Origin: Paenarthrobacter sp. PH39-S1
Lineage (GTDB): Bacteria; Actinomycetota; Actinomycetes; Actinomycetales; Micrococcaceae
Assembly: GCF_030063245.1 (NCBI RefSeq)
Contig: NZ_JASISR010000018.1
Location: 1-64,000 of the forward strand
Direction: 5' to 3'
DNA length: 64,000 bases
Made by a program: the position numbers and the translations under genes. Below the pieces are notes generated by a model that did no database searches, had not been told where the DNA came from, and saw only the letters and a list, made by a program, of their open reading frames with translations. This document shows, piece after piece, positions 8,274 to 17,435 of the stretch (position 1 is its first letter; each line of letters opens with the position of its first letter).

Positions 8274-8990
8274 ATGACTCTTGAGTTCAGCGAGGTCGGA
8301 TTCGCTCCGGAATTTGTCGATTACACGCAGGCGTGGGACCTGCAGCGCAAGCTGCACGACGACGTCGTCGCCTCCACGGCGCCCAGCACGGTCCTGCTGC
8401 TGGAACATTCCGCCGTCTACACGGCCGGAAAACGGACCGAGGAGCACGAACGGCCCTTTGACGGTACGCCCGTGATCGCCGTGGACCGCGGGGGCAAGCT
8501 GACCTGGCACGGTCCCGGGCAACTGGTGGGCTACCCCATCGTGGCACTGAAGGATCCGCATGGCATCCGGGAGTACGTTCGTATTCTCGAGGAAATCATC
8601 ATCAACGTCCTTCGCGACTACGCCATTGCCGTCACCCGGGTCGGCGGACGCGCGGGCATCTGGATCGAGGCGGACGACCGAGGACCGACGCGCAAAATCG
8701 CGGCCATCGGGATCCGCGTGCATGAGGGCGTCACAATGCATGGCTTTGCGATCAACTGCAACAATGATCTGGCACCTTACTCAATGATCATCGCCTGCGG
8801 CATCACTGATGCCGGTATCACTTCCATCTTGGCAGAGACCGGGCGGGACGTTGGGCCGACCGATCTGGTGGCCCGGATCACTGAAGAATTTTGCAAGTAC
8901 GAAGGGGCGCTCATTGCCCCGGACGTTCACGACGAAGCGATCGGACGCGGTCCCACAGGACCGGCGCCGGCAGAAGGAGTTTTACTGTGA
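8274..8990 (+). CDS. lipB: Octanoyl-[acyl carrier protein]:protein octanoyltransferase
   Basis: LipB moves octanoate from acyl carrier protein onto the lipoyl domains of 2-oxoacid dehydrogenases and the glycine cleavage H protein, the first step of lipoate synthesis. The 238-residue protein shows the family blocks [13 protein letters not shown] and KIAAIGIRV. The catalytic lysine is at about 141 and the thioester cysteine at about 175 (MIIACGI), matching the Lys142/Cys176 pair known for M. tuberculosis LipB. The ATG at 8274 fits the family length; a much longer upstream open frame runs antisense to the kinase gene and is rejected. The last four bases overlap the lipA start (GTGA). Confidence 0.96.
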   Translation: MTLEFSEVGFAPEFVDYTQAWDLQRKLHDDVVASTAPSTVLLLEHSAVYTAGKRTEEHERPFDGTPVIAVDRGGKLTWHGPGQLVGYPIVALKDPHGIREYVRILEEIIINVLRDYAIAVTRVGGRAGIWIEADDRGPTRKIAAIGIRVHEGVTMHGFAINCNNDLAPYSMIIACGITDAGITSILAETGRDVGPTDLVARITEEFCKYEGALIAPDVHDEAIGRGPTGPAPAEGVLL

Positions 8991-9991
8991 CCTTGGCACC
9001 CGAAGGCCGCAAGATGTTGCGTATCGAGCAGCGCAACTCCGAGACCCCGGTCGAGCGGAAACCCGAATGGATCAAAGCCAAGGTCAAGATGGGCCCGGAA
9101 TATATCGGGTTGAAGAATCTGGTGAAGAAAGAAGGGCTGCATACTGTCTGCGAGGAAGCTGGCTGCCCAAACATCTTCGAGTGCTGGGAAGACAAGGAAG
9201 CGACGTTCCTGATCGGCGGGGCACAGTGCACCCGCCGCTGCGACTTCTGCCAGATTGATACCGGCAAGCCTTCCCCGCTGGACCGTTTCGAACCCACCAA
9301 GGTGGCCCGCTCCGTGCGCGCGATGAACCTGCGTTATGCCACGGTAACCGGAGTGGCCCGCGATGACCTGCCGGACGAAGGTGTCTGGCTCTATGCCGAA
9401 ACCATCCGCAAAATCCACGAGCTGAATCCGGGCACCGGCGTCGAAATCCTCATTCCGGATTTTTCCGGAAAACGTGAACACATTGCGGCGATCTGCGACT
9501 CCCGTCCTGAGGTCTTTGCCCACAATGTGGAAACCGTCCCGCGCATCTTTAAGAGCATCCGTCCCGCGTTCCGCTATGAGCGCTCGCTCGACGTGATCAG
9601 CCAGGGCCGGGATTTGGGCATGGTCACCAAATCCAACCTGATCCTGGGGATGGGCGAAACCCGCGAGGAAGTATCGCTGGCATTGCGGGATCTGCACGAG
9701 GCGGGCTGTGACCTGATCACGATCAACCAGTATCTGCGTCCCAGCGAACGCCACCATCCGGTGGACCGTTGGGTTAAGCCGCAGGAGTTTGTGGAACTGG
9801 CGCAGGAAGCCGAAGAAATCGGTTTCCTCGGTGTAATGGCTGGCCCGCTGGTTCGTTCGTCATACCGTGCCGGACGGTTGTGGGCCACGGCGATGCGCAA
9901 GAAGGGCCTGACGATTCCCGAGGAGCTGGCACACATTGCCGACTCCGGCTCCACCCGCCAAGAGGCGGCAACGCTTCTGGCCGCTCATTAA
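8987..9991 (+). CDS. lipA: Lipoyl synthase (radical SAM)
   Basis: LipA inserts two sulfurs into protein-bound octanoate using radical SAM chemistry. The 334-residue protein carries both iron-sulfur cluster sets: the auxiliary cluster cysteines at 55, 60 and 66 ([12 protein letters not shown]) and the radical SAM CxxxCxxC at 81, 85 and 88 (CTRRCDFC). The C-terminal RSSYRAG region carries the conserved serine that binds the auxiliary cluster. GTG 8987 is chosen because it overlaps the lipB stop by four bases and follows AGAAGGAG (8972-8979), so translation is coupled to lipB. Confidence 0.97.
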   Translation: MTLAPEGRKMLRIEQRNSETPVERKPEWIKAKVKMGPEYIGLKNLVKKEGLHTVCEEAGCPNIFECWEDKEATFLIGGAQCTRRCDFCQIDTGKPSPLDRFEPTKVARSVRAMNLRYATVTGVARDDLPDEGVWLYAETIRKIHELNPGTGVEILIPDFSGKREHIAAICDSRPEVFAHNVETVPRIFKSIRPAFRYERSLDVISQGRDLGMVTKSNLILGMGETREEVSLALRDLHEAGCDLITINQYLRPSERHHPVDRWVKPQEFVELAQEAEEIGFLGVMAGPLVRSSYRAGRLWATAMRKKGLTIPEELAHIADSGSTRQEAATLLAAH

Positions 9992-10023
9992 CCGCTTCAA
10001 TTACCGATAGAATTAATTCCACT

Positions 10024-10794
10024 ATGGCCAAATCCACCAGTTCCGCATCCACCAGCCCCGACGCACCCAAGCGGAAGCTGTTTTCACGCCGCTCCAAGAA
10101 CGGTGCCTCCGCCGTCCCGAAGAAGCAGGGGCGCGTCAAGCAGATGGTGGAAATCTTCAAGATGACCCGCCGCCACGACCCGAATGTCCCGTGGCTGATG
10201 CTGCTGGTCTTCCTCGGCGTCGTTGTTGTGGGTCTGGTGCTGGGAATCTTCGTCTTCAGCGGCAACTGGATCACCGGGCTGATCCTAGGCATCGCCCTCG
10301 GTCTGCTGGGGGCGCTGCTGGTGCTTTCTCGGCGTGCCGAGCGCGCCGCCTTCGCCCAGATTGAAGGCAAACCGGGAGCGTCCGGCGCGGCCCTGAATAC
10401 GCTCAAGCGCGGATGGATCGTTGAAGAGCAGCCGGTCGCGGTCAACCCGCGCACCCAAGACGCTGTCTTCCGCGCCATCGGCCGGCCGGGCATCGTACTG
10501 ATCACGGAGGGCCCGTCCGCCAGGGTGCGCCCGCTGGTGGATTCCGAGCGCAAGCGGCTGAAGCGGATCCTGCCCAACGTCAGCGTTCATGTCATTGAAA
10601 CGGGCCGCGGCGAAGGACAGGTTGAGCTGAGCAAGCTGACCAAGAAGCTGCAGAAGTTCAAGCCGGAGCTGACCAAGGTGGAGGTCGGCGCGGTCAGCAA
10701 GCGCATCTCCTCGCTGGGGAACAAGCTGCCCATCCCGAAGGGCATCGACCCGTACAAGGCGCGTCCGGACCGCAAGGCCGCCCGCGGCCGTTAG
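10024..10794 (+). CDS. DUF4191 membrane protein
   Basis: A 256-residue protein with a basic N-terminus (KRKLFSRRSK), two adjacent hydrophobic helices (about residues 59-80 and 84-104) and a long basic cytoplasmic C-terminus with a lysine-rich segment. It matches the DUF4191 family, conserved directly downstream of lipA across Actinobacteria; function unknown. A TAGAAT hexamer at 10008-10013 lies 10 bases before the ATG with no ribosome-binding site, so the leader is probably very short. Followed by repeats and a strong terminator. Confidence 0.88.
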   Translation: MAKSTSSASTSPDAPKRKLFSRRSKNGASAVPKKQGRVKQMVEIFKMTRRHDPNVPWLMLLVFLGVVVVGLVLGIFVFSGNWITGLILGIALGLLGALLVLSRRAERAAFAQIEGKPGASGAALNTLKRGWIVEEQPVAVNPRTQDAVFRAIGRPGIVLITEGPSARVRPLVDSERKRLKRILPNVSVHVIETGRGEGQVELSKLTKKLQKFKPELTKVEVGAVSKRISSLGNKLPIPKGIDPYKARPDRKAARGR

Positions 10795-10824
10795 AGACGT
10801 TCCGTCAATGGCCTGGCGTTAGTG

Positions 10825-10886
10825 ATGTGCCGGCAAAGGCCGGCTGTCAGAGATGTGGTGTTAAAGATGTGCCGGCAAAGGCCGGG
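10825..10886. repeat. 20-bp direct repeat, two copies 42 bp apart
   Basis: The same 20 bases (GATGTGCCGGCAAAGGCCGG) occur at 10825-10844 and 10867-10886. Each contains a small GCCGG/CCGGC hairpin. They sit in the 417-bp gene-free interval 10795-11211, where degenerate pieces of the unit (GGCCTG, GTTAG) continue to about 10935. Confidence 0.8.
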
Positions 10887-10997
10887 TGTTAGGGGCCTGC
10901 CGTCATAGGCCTGACGTTGGAGGCCTGGTGCGGTATGGCGTTGGATCTCCAGCCAAGACGTGATTGTCCCCCGAGGACAAATCGCCAGACAAGCTGT

Positions 10998-11032
10998 AAG
11001 GAGGCGCCGCCCATCCTGGGCGGCGCCTCCTT
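10998..11032. terminator. Strong hairpin terminator between DUF4191 and RDD genes
   Basis: A perfect 15-bp stem (10998-11012 with 11018-11032) closes a 5-base loop, bounded by AA at the left and TT at the right. It can end transcription from both convergent genes. Confidence 0.85.
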
Positions 11033-11057
11033 GCGGTTACCGGGGAACGGGGAAAAA

Positions 11058-11112
11058 TTGCGGCCGCGGATCGTTTGCAGCGGCGCGATTTTTGCGGCCG
11101 CGGAATGTTTGC
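11058..11112. repeat. Repeated TTGCGGCCGCGGA module, 34-bp period
   Basis: TTGCGGCCGCGGA followed by two bases and GTTTGC occurs at 11058-11078 and again at 11092-11112. A third weak copy (GCACGATGTTTACG) is near 11134-11147. Each contains the palindrome GCGGCCGC. No gene is seen here. Confidence 0.7.
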
Positions 11113-11211
11113 CTCCGCAGGATGATTTCAGCTGCACGATGTTTACGCCAGGGCTTGTTCCTGATGCGGAATGGTTGCACGCCTGAAAAAGCCAACTCCG
11201 GTTAACTTCCA

Positions 11212-11649
11212 TTACATGCGGACAAGCTTGGTGTTCATCGCCTTGTCGTGGAGCCCCCGGTGGTCCGCGTCCACTATGGCCACAGGGATCACCAGTGCCA
11301 GCAGCAGCGTGCGGACCACAGCCGCCAGCGGGCCGGCCGGGCCGCCGTCGAGCCTTGTGACGTGAATGCCGGCAATCCGGTGACCAATGCTGTAACCCAA
11401 CGTGCCCACCAGCAGAATTTGTTCCAGGATGAAAATGCCCAGGATTCCGGTGGAGTTTCCGTTCAACAGCAGGTGCGCTATCAGGTAGCACAATCCCCAG
11501 TCGATGCAGATCGCCAGGATCCGCCGTCCGGCCCGGGCCATCGAACCGGGGCCGGATTCGGGCAGGCCGAGCCGCTCCCCGGGGTATTTGGAAATTCCAG
11601 AGGTATCAGGGCCGCTGAGCCAGGAGCCGATGTCTTTACGATCCACCAC
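11212..11649 (-). CDS. RDD family membrane protein
   Basis: A 145-residue protein with three hydrophobic segments. The family Arg/Asp signatures appear as ARAGRRILAICIDWGL (first helix) and VDADHRGLHDKAMNT (C-terminal HRxxHD block). RDD proteins are small integral membrane proteins of unclear function, some linked to ion or osmolyte movement. In related actinobacteria the gene lies beside glnA, as here. The start GTG (11647-11649) has TACGCT 6 bases upstream and no ribosome-binding site, so it is probably leaderless. Confidence 0.85.
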   Translation of the reverse strand: MVDRKDIGSWLSGPDTSGISKYPGERLGLPESGPGSMARAGRRILAICIDWGLCYLIAHLLLNGNSTGILGIFILEQILLVGTLGYSIGHRIAGIHVTRLDGGPAGPLAAVVRTLLLALVIPVAIVDADHRGLHDKAMNTKLVRM

Positions 11650-11655
11650 GTCTCA

Positions 11656-11661
11656 AGCGTA
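11656..11661 (-). promoter_or_regulatory. -10 hexamer TACGCT, leaderless start of RDD gene
   Basis: The minus strand reads TACGCT, six bases (TGAGAC), then GTG. The spacing equals that of the other leaderless candidates in this window. Confidence 0.5.
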
Positions 11662-11724
11662 CCCGTGCCACCGATGCGGGCCGGACAGTATGCCGCCGTT
11701 AGACTTGGGGTGAACGGCGATCCC

Positions 11725-11762
11725 GTAACCTCCCCGAAACAATGCAGACACTCGCGGGTAAT
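11725..11762 (+). promoter_or_regulatory. Candidate GlnR box upstream of glnA
   Basis: GTAAC (11725-11729), six bases, GAAAC (11736-11740) is an exact match to the actinobacterial GlnR half-site pair gTnAC-n6-GaAAC. After another six bases a degraded second pair follows at the same pitch: GACAC (11747-11751), six bases, GTAAT (11758-11762). It lies about 85-120 bp before the glnA start, a usual GlnR position. The first pair is strong and the second weak. Confidence 0.6.
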
Positions 11763-11845
11763 CCCGTGTGCCTAGTCTGGTAACAGTTGCAGTTGCACTA
11801 TTCGGCCGCTCGCGGCCGGACACCCCTTATGCGTAAGGAGCATAG

Positions 11846-13270
11846 ATGTTCAAGAACGCGGACGAAGTCCTCAAATACATCAAGGACGAAGACGTTAAGT
11901 TCGTCGATATCCGATTCACCGATCTGCCAGGGGTACAGCAGCACTTCAATGTTCCCGCGAAAAGCGTCGATGCGGACTTCTTTGTCCACGGCCAACTCTT
12001 CGATGGTTCCTCCATCCGCGGTTTCCAGGGCATTGCCGAGTCGGACATGCAGCTTATCCCGGACGTGACCACCGCATTCGTTGATGCCTTCCGGCTCGAG
12101 AAGACCCTGGCGCTGAACTTCTCCATCGTCAATCCGCGCACCGGAGATCCGTACCACCGGGATCCCCGCGGCGTTGCCGAGAAGGCTGAGGCCTACCTGG
12201 CCTCCACCGGAATTGCCGACACCGCGTTCTTCGGTTCGGAGGCGGAATTCTTCGTCTTCGACAACGTGCAGTTCGAGTCCTCTCCGCAGGGGTCCTTCTA
12301 CAAGATCGATTCGATCGAAGCCAACTGGAACAGTGGTCGCGAGGAAGAGGGCGGCAACCTCGGTTACAAGACTCCGGTCAAGGGCGGTTACTTCCCGGTG
12401 GCTCCGGTTGACCACCAGGCAGATCTGCGCGATGCGATGTGCATCGAGCTGGACAATGTTGATCTGGAAGTGGAGCGCTCCCACCATGAAGTCGGCGCTG
12501 CCGGCCAGGCGGAGATCAACTACAAGTTCAACACCCTGGTCCACGCCGCGGATGATCTGCAGAAGTTCAAATACGTGATCAAGAACACCGCGTGGCAGTG
12601 GAACAAGTCCGTGACGTTCATGCCCAAGCCGGTCTTCGGTGACAACGGCTCCGGCATGCACTGCCACCAGTCACTGTGGAACGGCGGCGAGCCGCTGTTC
12701 TACGATGAGAAGGGCTATGCGGGTCTGTCCGACCTGGCGCGCTGGTACATTGGCGGCCTGCTCAAGCACTCCTCCGCCGTGCTGGCCTTCACCAACCCGA
12801 CGGTCAACTCCTATCGCCGCCTGGTCAAGGGGTTCGAGGCGCCGGTGAACATGGTCTACTCCCAGGGCAACCGCTCCGCTGGTATCCGCATTCCGATTAC
12901 CGGGTCCAACCCGAAGGCCAAGCGCCTGGAGTTCCGTGCCCCCGATGCCTCGTCCAACCCGTACCTGGCCTTCGCCGCTCAGCTCATGGCCGGTCTGGAC
13001 GGTATCAAGAACCGAATTGAACCCCCGGCCCCGATCGACAAGGATCTCTACGAGCTGCCCGCCGAGGAGGCCAAGGACATTCCCAAGGCGCCGGGTTCCC
13101 TGGAGGAAGCGCTGCAGGCCCTGGCCGATGACAATGAGTTCCTGCAGGCCGGCGGGGTCTTTACCCAGGACCTGATCGACACCTGGATCGAGTACAAGTA
13201 CGAATACGAGATCCGCCCGCTGTCCCTGCGCCCGAACCCGTACGAGTTCGAGCTCTACTACGGCGTGTAG
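11846..13270 (+). CDS. glnA: Glutamine synthetase type I, adenylylation-regulated
   Basis: GlnA makes glutamine from glutamate, ammonia and ATP and forms a dodecamer. The 474-residue protein is full length, with the metal-binding segments GSEAEFF and HHEVGAAGQ, the ATP/glutamate block [10 protein letters not shown] and the arginine-rich NRSAGIRIP. Tyr402 in KDLYELP is the adenylylation site targeted by GlnE, which is encoded about 4 kb downstream in this window. The start ATG follows TAAGGAG (11834-11840). A GlnR-like box upstream suggests induction under nitrogen limitation. A hairpin follows at 13377-13400. Confidence 0.98.
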   Translation: MFKNADEVLKYIKDEDVKFVDIRFTDLPGVQQHFNVPAKSVDADFFVHGQLFDGSSIRGFQGIAESDMQLIPDVTTAFVDAFRLEKTLALNFSIVNPRTGDPYHRDPRGVAEKAEAYLASTGIADTAFFGSEAEFFVFDNVQFESSPQGSFYKIDSIEANWNSGREEEGGNLGYKTPVKGGYFPVAPVDHQADLRDAMCIELDNVDLEVERSHHEVGAAGQAEINYKFNTLVHAADDLQKFKYVIKNTAWQWNKSVTFMPKPVFGDNGSGMHCHQSLWNGGEPLFYDEKGYAGLSDLARWYIGGLLKHSSAVLAFTNPTVNSYRRLVKGFEAPVNMVYSQGNRSAGIRIPITGSNPKAKRLEFRAPDASSNPYLAFAAQLMAGLDGIKNRIEPPAPIDKDLYELPAEEAKDIPKAPGSLEEALQALADDNEFLQAGGVFTQDLIDTWIEYKYEYEIRPLSLRPNPYEFELYYGV

Positions 13271-13376
13271 CCCGCTCTCCTCATCGACTGCGCAGCAGAT
13301 GTCCGGTACACGCCGCTGAGGCACAACTGCCGCGCAATCAGTGAGAACGAGACAAGCGATGAAGAACGACGGCGAC

Positions 13377-13400
13377 GGCCCCGCACCTAAGTGCGGGGCC
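13377..13400. terminator. Terminator after glnA
   Basis: A 10-bp perfect stem, GGCCCCGCAC with GTGCGGGGCC, closes a CTAA loop about 105 bases after the glnA stop. The right arm belongs to a duplicated 16-bp unit (13391-13406 and 13407-13422), so two alternative right arms exist. Confidence 0.75.
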
Positions 13401-13451
13401 GTCCGCGTGCGGGGCCGTCCGCGTGCATCGACGGGCGACGTGCCGGCCGGC

Positions 13452-13667
13452 TTATTGCTTCCCGTATTTCTTGTGGACCGCCTGCTTGCTGACACCCAGG
13501 CATGCTGCCACCGCCTCCCAAGAAAGCCCCGCCTGACGCGCCCTGCGCACCAGCGCGGCCTCGGTGCGCCCCACTTCCCTCTGTAGTTCAGCAACAGCGT
13601 GCAGGGCCTCCGCGGGGCCCATGCCATCCATCGATCCAACCATCGTCTTCAACCGGTTCACCTCCAT
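13452..13667 (-). CDS. Small helix-turn-helix protein
   Basis: A protein of up to 71 residues. The C-terminal half, ARQAGLSWEAVAACLGVSK then QAVHKKYG, is a clear helix-turn-helix of the sigma-70 region 4/Fis-like type; the N-terminal half is helical and may dimerise. It probably binds DNA and may regulate itself, since a palindrome sits directly upstream. Start choice is uncertain: the first ATG (13667) has no ribosome-binding site, but GGAGGTG just inside it is well placed for TTG at 13652 or the ATG at 13643. Similar proteins in other actinobacteria often accompany a Clp N-domain gene, which is absent here. Confidence 0.75.
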   Translation of the reverse strand: MEVNRLKTMVGSMDGMGPAEALHAVAELQREVGRTEAALVRRARQAGLSWEAVAACLGVSKQAVHKKYGKQ

Positions 13668-13687
13668 GCGTCAACCATAGTTGACGC
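13668..13687. promoter_or_regulatory. Palindromic operator before the HTH gene
   Basis: GCGTCAAC-CATA-GTTGACGC is a perfect inverted repeat abutting the first start codon of the HTH gene. Further GTTGAC half-sites are at 13709-13714 and 13723-13728. This looks like an autoregulatory site; the rest of the interval up to 13874 shows nothing more. Confidence 0.6.
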
Positions 13688-13874
13688 GACGTTTCAAGGT
13701 AAACCCAAGTTGACAACAGGATGTTGACGGGTTCCAGGCTTCACGACGGGTTCCCTGAGCGGTGGTGACCCGGTGCCGACGGTGGCTCCCGAGCGAGGTA
13801 ACGGGGCGCGGTCTTGAGGTCTTGACAAGCTCGACCAGCGCTCAGAACCCAGCACTCACAAGCCCGGCGGCGGC

Positions 13875-14792
13875 TTAGAAGATGGACCAGCCGGTTCGGG
13901 TGGTGAACTCGTCCAGGGCCTCGACACCGGCCAGCGAGTTTCCGGATTTGCTCAGCCCCGGGCTCCAGACGCAGATGGTGCACCGGCCCGGTACCACCGC
14001 AACGATGCCACCACCGACGCCGCTTTTGCCCGGCAGCCCCACACGGTAGGCGAATTCTCCCGCCGCGTCGTACGTGCCGCAGGTGAGCATGACGGCGTTA
14101 ATGCGTTTGGTCTGGCTCGGCGAGAGAAACTGGGTTCCGTCCGCAGCCACTCCGTTGCGGCCGAGGAACCTGCCGCCGACGGCCAGATCCCGACAGCTCA
14201 TTTCCAGCGCGCACTGGTCGAAGTACTGCTCCAGCACCAGGCCCACGGGGTTTTCCAAGTTTCCGTAACTGGCCAGCAGATGCGCCAGGGAGGCATTGCG
14301 GTGCCCGAACTTCGCCTCGGAGGCCGCCACCAGTGGATCGGCTGCAATGCCCGGGTTCCCGCTCTCGCGGCGGAGCAGGTCCCGGACCGAGGCGCCGGCG
14401 TCGCCGGTGAGGGTGATCAGCCGATCCGTCACCACCAGGGCGCCCGCATTGATGAACGGGTTGCGCGGAATGCCCTCCTCGGACTCCAGCTGGACCAGCG
14501 AATTGAATGGCGTCCCGGAGGGTTCCCGGAAGACGCGCTGCCAGATCCGGTCGCCGTCGCCGGCGAGCACCAACGCCAGGCTGAAGACCTTGGAAATACT
14601 CTGAATGGAAAACGGGGTGTCCCATTCGCCCGCGCCGTAGAGCTCGCCGTCGGCGGTGGCCACGGAAATGCCGAAGTGGTCCGCGCTGACGGAGCTCAGG
14701 GAGGGGATGTAATCGGCCACCGCTCCCGCGGCCGCCACGGGGCGGACGGCGCCGGCGATATCTTCAAGAAGATTCTGGATATCCATCCACAC
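13875..14792 (-). CDS. glsA: Glutaminase
   Basis: Hydrolyses glutamine to glutamate and ammonia. The 305-residue protein is a serine-dependent glutaminase with a beta-lactamase-like fold. Visible family blocks are PFSIQSISKVF (nucleophile Ser in SxxK), IPRNPFINAGAL, CGTYDAAGEFAYRVGLP and KSGVGGGI. The first possible start is GTG (14790-14792), two codons before ATG (14784-14786); both follow GAGG-type sites so the exact start is open. It lies beside a polar amino-acid ABC transporter, suggesting that imported glutamine is hydrolysed, and in the same block as two glutamine synthetases. Confidence 0.95.
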   Translation of the reverse strand: MWMDIQNLLEDIAGAVRPVAAAGAVADYIPSLSSVSADHFGISVATADGELYGAGEWDTPFSIQSISKVFSLALVLAGDGDRIWQRVFREPSGTPFNSLVQLESEEGIPRNPFINAGALVVTDRLITLTGDAGASVRDLLRRESGNPGIAADPLVAASEAKFGHRNASLAHLLASYGNLENPVGLVLEQYFDQCALEMSCRDLAVGGRFLGRNGVAADGTQFLSPSQTKRINAVMLTCGTYDAAGEFAYRVGLPGKSGVGGGIVAVVPGRCTICVWSPGLSKSGNSLAGVEALDEFTTRTGWSIF

Positions 14793-14878
14793 CTCATTCC
14801 TCGTTTTCGATGCTTCAGTTCAATCGGTTCCATGGTTCAATCAATTTCCACGGTCACCGGTGGAAGCAGGATCCGCCG

Positions 14879-15649
14879 TTAGAGGACTTTGGCCAGGAAA
14901 TCCTGCAGCCGTGGCTGCTGCGCATGGCTGAAGATGTCCACCGGGCTGCCCTGCTCACAGATCAGCCCGTCGGCCATAAAAATGACCCGGTCCGCCACCT
15001 CGCGGGCAAACCCCATCTCGTGCGTCACCACCACCATGGTCATTCCTTCCTTGGCGAGGTCCCGGATCACCTGCAGCACTTCCCCTACCATTTCCGGGTC
15101 CAGGGCGCTGGTGGCCTCGTCGAAGAGCATGATCCCGGGGTTCATTGCCAGCGAGCGGGCAATGGCCACGCGCTGTTTCTGGCCGCCGGACAGTGACGCC
15201 GGCCTGGCATCGGCCTTCTCTTCCAAACCCACGCGCCGGAGCAGGTCCATGCCTGTCTTCCGCGCCTGCACCTTGGTCTGCTTCTTCAGCTCCACCGGAG
15301 CCAGCGTGATGTTTTCCAGCACGGTCATGTGTGGAAAGAGGTTGAAGTGCTGGAACACCATTCCGATCTGCTGGCGGACCTTGTTCAGATCCACTTTCGG
15401 AGCGGTCAGGTCAATACCGTCCACTACCACCGAGCCGGCGGTGATGTCCTCAAGCTTGTTCAGACAGCGCAGAAAGGTTGATTTGCCCGAACCGGAGGGC
15501 CCGATCACGCAGACCACTTCCCCGTCCGCGACCTCAACGTCGATGCCCTTGAGGACCTCGTTGGCGCCGAAGGACTTTTTCAGACCCTTGACGGCAATTT
15601 TACTGACGGCACTCCTGCCGGCGGATTTACTGCTCGCGAGCTCGCTCAT
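14879..15649 (-). CDS. Polar amino-acid ABC transporter ATP-binding protein
   Basis: A 256-residue ABC ATPase of the GlnQ/PAAT family. Walker A is GPSGSGKST, the Q-loop lies in [11 protein letters not shown], the signature is [12 protein letters not shown], Walker B is [13 protein letters not shown] and the switch histidine is in VVTHEMGFA. It powers the fused binding-protein/permease encoded just upstream, whose stop overlaps this start by four bases on the minus strand (ATGA). The substrate is probably glutamine or glutamate, from the neighbouring glutaminase and the family; this is inference. Confidence 0.94.
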   Translation of the reverse strand: MSELASSKSAGRSAVSKIAVKGLKKSFGANEVLKGIDVEVADGEVVCVIGPSGSGKSTFLRCLNKLEDITAGSVVVDGIDLTAPKVDLNKVRQQIGMVFQHFNLFPHMTVLENITLAPVELKKQTKVQARKTGMDLLRRVGLEEKADARPASLSGGQKQRVAIARSLAMNPGIMLFDEATSALDPEMVGEVLQVIRDLAKEGMTMVVVTHEMGFAREVADRVIFMADGLICEQGSPVDIFSHAQQPRLQDFLAKVL

Positions 15650-17190
15650 TTGTTGAACCTCTTATCGACGATGTTGGACAGCTTCGTCAGGATCATGATC
15701 ACGATGAAGTACATAGCGGCCACGATCAGCAGCGTTTCGCTGATGCGGAAGTTGTTGGAGTAGATCTGCTGGCCCTGGTAGAGCAGCTCGGCGAAGCCAA
15801 TGGCCAGCAACAGCGAGCTGTCCTTGAGCAGGATGACCAGCTGGTTGATCAGCGACGGCGTCATGATTTTGAAAGCCTGAGGCACGACGACGCGGCGCAT
15901 CGAGGTGCCGTAACCGAGCCCCAGGCTGCGGCTGGCTTCCAGCTGGCCGGGATCCACGGACTGGATGCCGCCGCGGACGATCTCGGTGACGTAGGCGGCC
16001 GAGTTCAGGCTCAAAGTCAGCACGCCCGCAACCCAGATATTGACCGGCTGCCCGATGATCTGCGGGAGGCCAAAGTAGAAGAAGAACGCCTGCACCAGCA
16101 GCGGCGTGCCGCGGAAAATGTTCACGAAGGTGGTGGCGATCCCGCGCAGCACTATGTTGTGGGAGACCTTCAGGAAACCGAAAAGCAGCCCCAGCAGCAT
16201 GGCGAAGGCGAAGGAGATCAACGTGACGACGACGGTGTTCTGCAGGCCCTTGAGCAGCGCCGGCATGCTGCTGACCAACAGCGCCCAAAAGCTGCTGTCC
16301 GCCGAGACGGTGTCCTGGGGGGACTTGAGGTATTTGTCCAGGATTGCCTGGTACTGGCCGTTGCTCTTGAGCTCCGCCAGGCCTTTGTCGAAGGCGGCCA
16401 TCAGTTCCGCGTTCTGCCCCTTGTTGACAGCGAATCCATAGGAGCCGCCAGCTTCTTTTTCGGTCACGGTCTTCAGCCCGTTATTCTGGCTGACGCCGTA
16501 GGCCAGCACCGGGTAGTCGTCAAAGACGGCTGCCGCATTGCCGGATTTGACCAATCCGTACATCGTGGCTGACTGGTCGAGCGGCTTGACCGTGAAGCCG
16601 TACTTGCCCGCGATGGATTGAGCGAAGGTCTCCCCTTCGCTGCCGGTCTTCGCGGTAACCGTCTTTCCCTTCAGGTCCGCATAGCCCTTGATGTCCGTGT
16701 TGCTCTTGGCGACGGCCATCTGCACGCCGGAATCGAAATACGGATCGGAGAAGTCGTAGACTTTTTTCCGTTCGTCCGTGATGGACATGGCCGCAATCAC
16801 CCCATCCACCTGCTTGGAGGATAGCGCCTGCAGTGCCGCGGCGAATCCCAGCGACTTCACTTCAACGGTGAAGCCCTGGCTCTTGGCCACGGCGCGGATA
16901 ATATCCATGTCGATGCCGACCAGTTCCCCGCTGCTGTCCCGGAACTCAAACGGGGCGAAGGTGGTGTCCGTGCCGATGGTAAAGGTCTTACCTACTACGT
17001 CCGACGGCGCCGCGACCGGCGCGTGCGCGACGGCACCGGAGCGGTCCGCCGGCTGGGCGGCCACGTGCGGCGCCGGAGACAGCGCCGCGGCGCCAGAGGC
17101 CCCGAAAAACATGGCCAAAATGGTCAGCAACACACCCAGTGCGGCTACGCTGCCGCGCTGGGTCCGTCGGGCTGTCGATAGCCTCTGCAT
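15646..17190 (-). CDS. Fused amino-acid binding protein and ABC permease (GlnHP-like)
   Basis: A 514-residue fusion. Residues 1-37 form a signal peptide (basic start, hydrophobic [19 protein letters not shown]). About 68-290 is a type 3 solute-binding domain ([36 protein letters not shown]). About 305-510 is a His/Glu/Gln-type permease with an EAA loop ([16 protein letters not shown]). Tethered binding domains of this kind are known for GlnP of lactic acid bacteria, so each transporter carries its own receptor. Start ATG 17190 is preceded by GAGGGG at a suitable distance; an upstream extension without signal character is rejected. It runs into the ATPase gene with a 4-base overlap. Confidence 0.93.
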   Translation of the reverse strand: MQRLSTARRTQRGSVAALGVLLTILAMFFGASGAAALSPAPHVAAQPADRSGAVAHAPVAAPSDVVGKTFTIGTDTTFAPFEFRDSSGELVGIDMDIIRAVAKSQGFTVEVKSLGFAAALQALSSKQVDGVIAAMSITDERKKVYDFSDPYFDSGVQMAVAKSNTDIKGYADLKGKTVTAKTGSEGETFAQSIAGKYGFTVKPLDQSATMYGLVKSGNAAAVFDDYPVLAYGVSQNNGLKTVTEKEAGGSYGFAVNKGQNAELMAAFDKGLAELKSNGQYQAILDKYLKSPQDTVSADSSFWALLVSSMPALLKGLQNTVVVTLISFAFAMLLGLLFGFLKVSHNIVLRGIATTFVNIFRGTPLLVQAFFFYFGLPQIIGQPVNIWVAGVLTLSLNSAAYVTEIVRGGIQSVDPGQLEASRSLGLGYGTSMRRVVVPQAFKIMTPSLINQLVILLKDSSLLLAIGFAELLYQGQQIYSNNFRISETLLIVAAMYFIVIMILTKLSNIVDKRFNK

Positions 17191-17435
17191 GTAATACAAC
17201 CCCTCACAGGTTCCGGCCGGCCGCTTCGAAAGCCGACAAAGTACGGGGTTGACGCTACCCGTTATCCCCCGGCAGCGCGAAAAGGGAGGCCGCCCAGCGG
17301 GGCGGGTCATCGGCACGGCCGCGCACCGCGGGTAAGGGCAGCCGCCACTCGCGCGCCTTAGCCGCGCCCGAGGGTGGCTCGCCTCCGTGCTTTATCTCCG
17401 ATTCAAGTCCGCCGCGCGCTGGGTCGGTTATCCAG
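17191..17435. other. Intergenic region before the amino-acid transporter
   Basis: This 245-bp interval separates the glnE stop and the transporter start, both minus strand. It must hold the transporter promoter. GC-rich partial inverted repeats (GCCACTC near 17341 with AGGGTGGC near 17370) may form a glnE terminator, but no T run or clear operator is seen. Confidence 0.4.
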
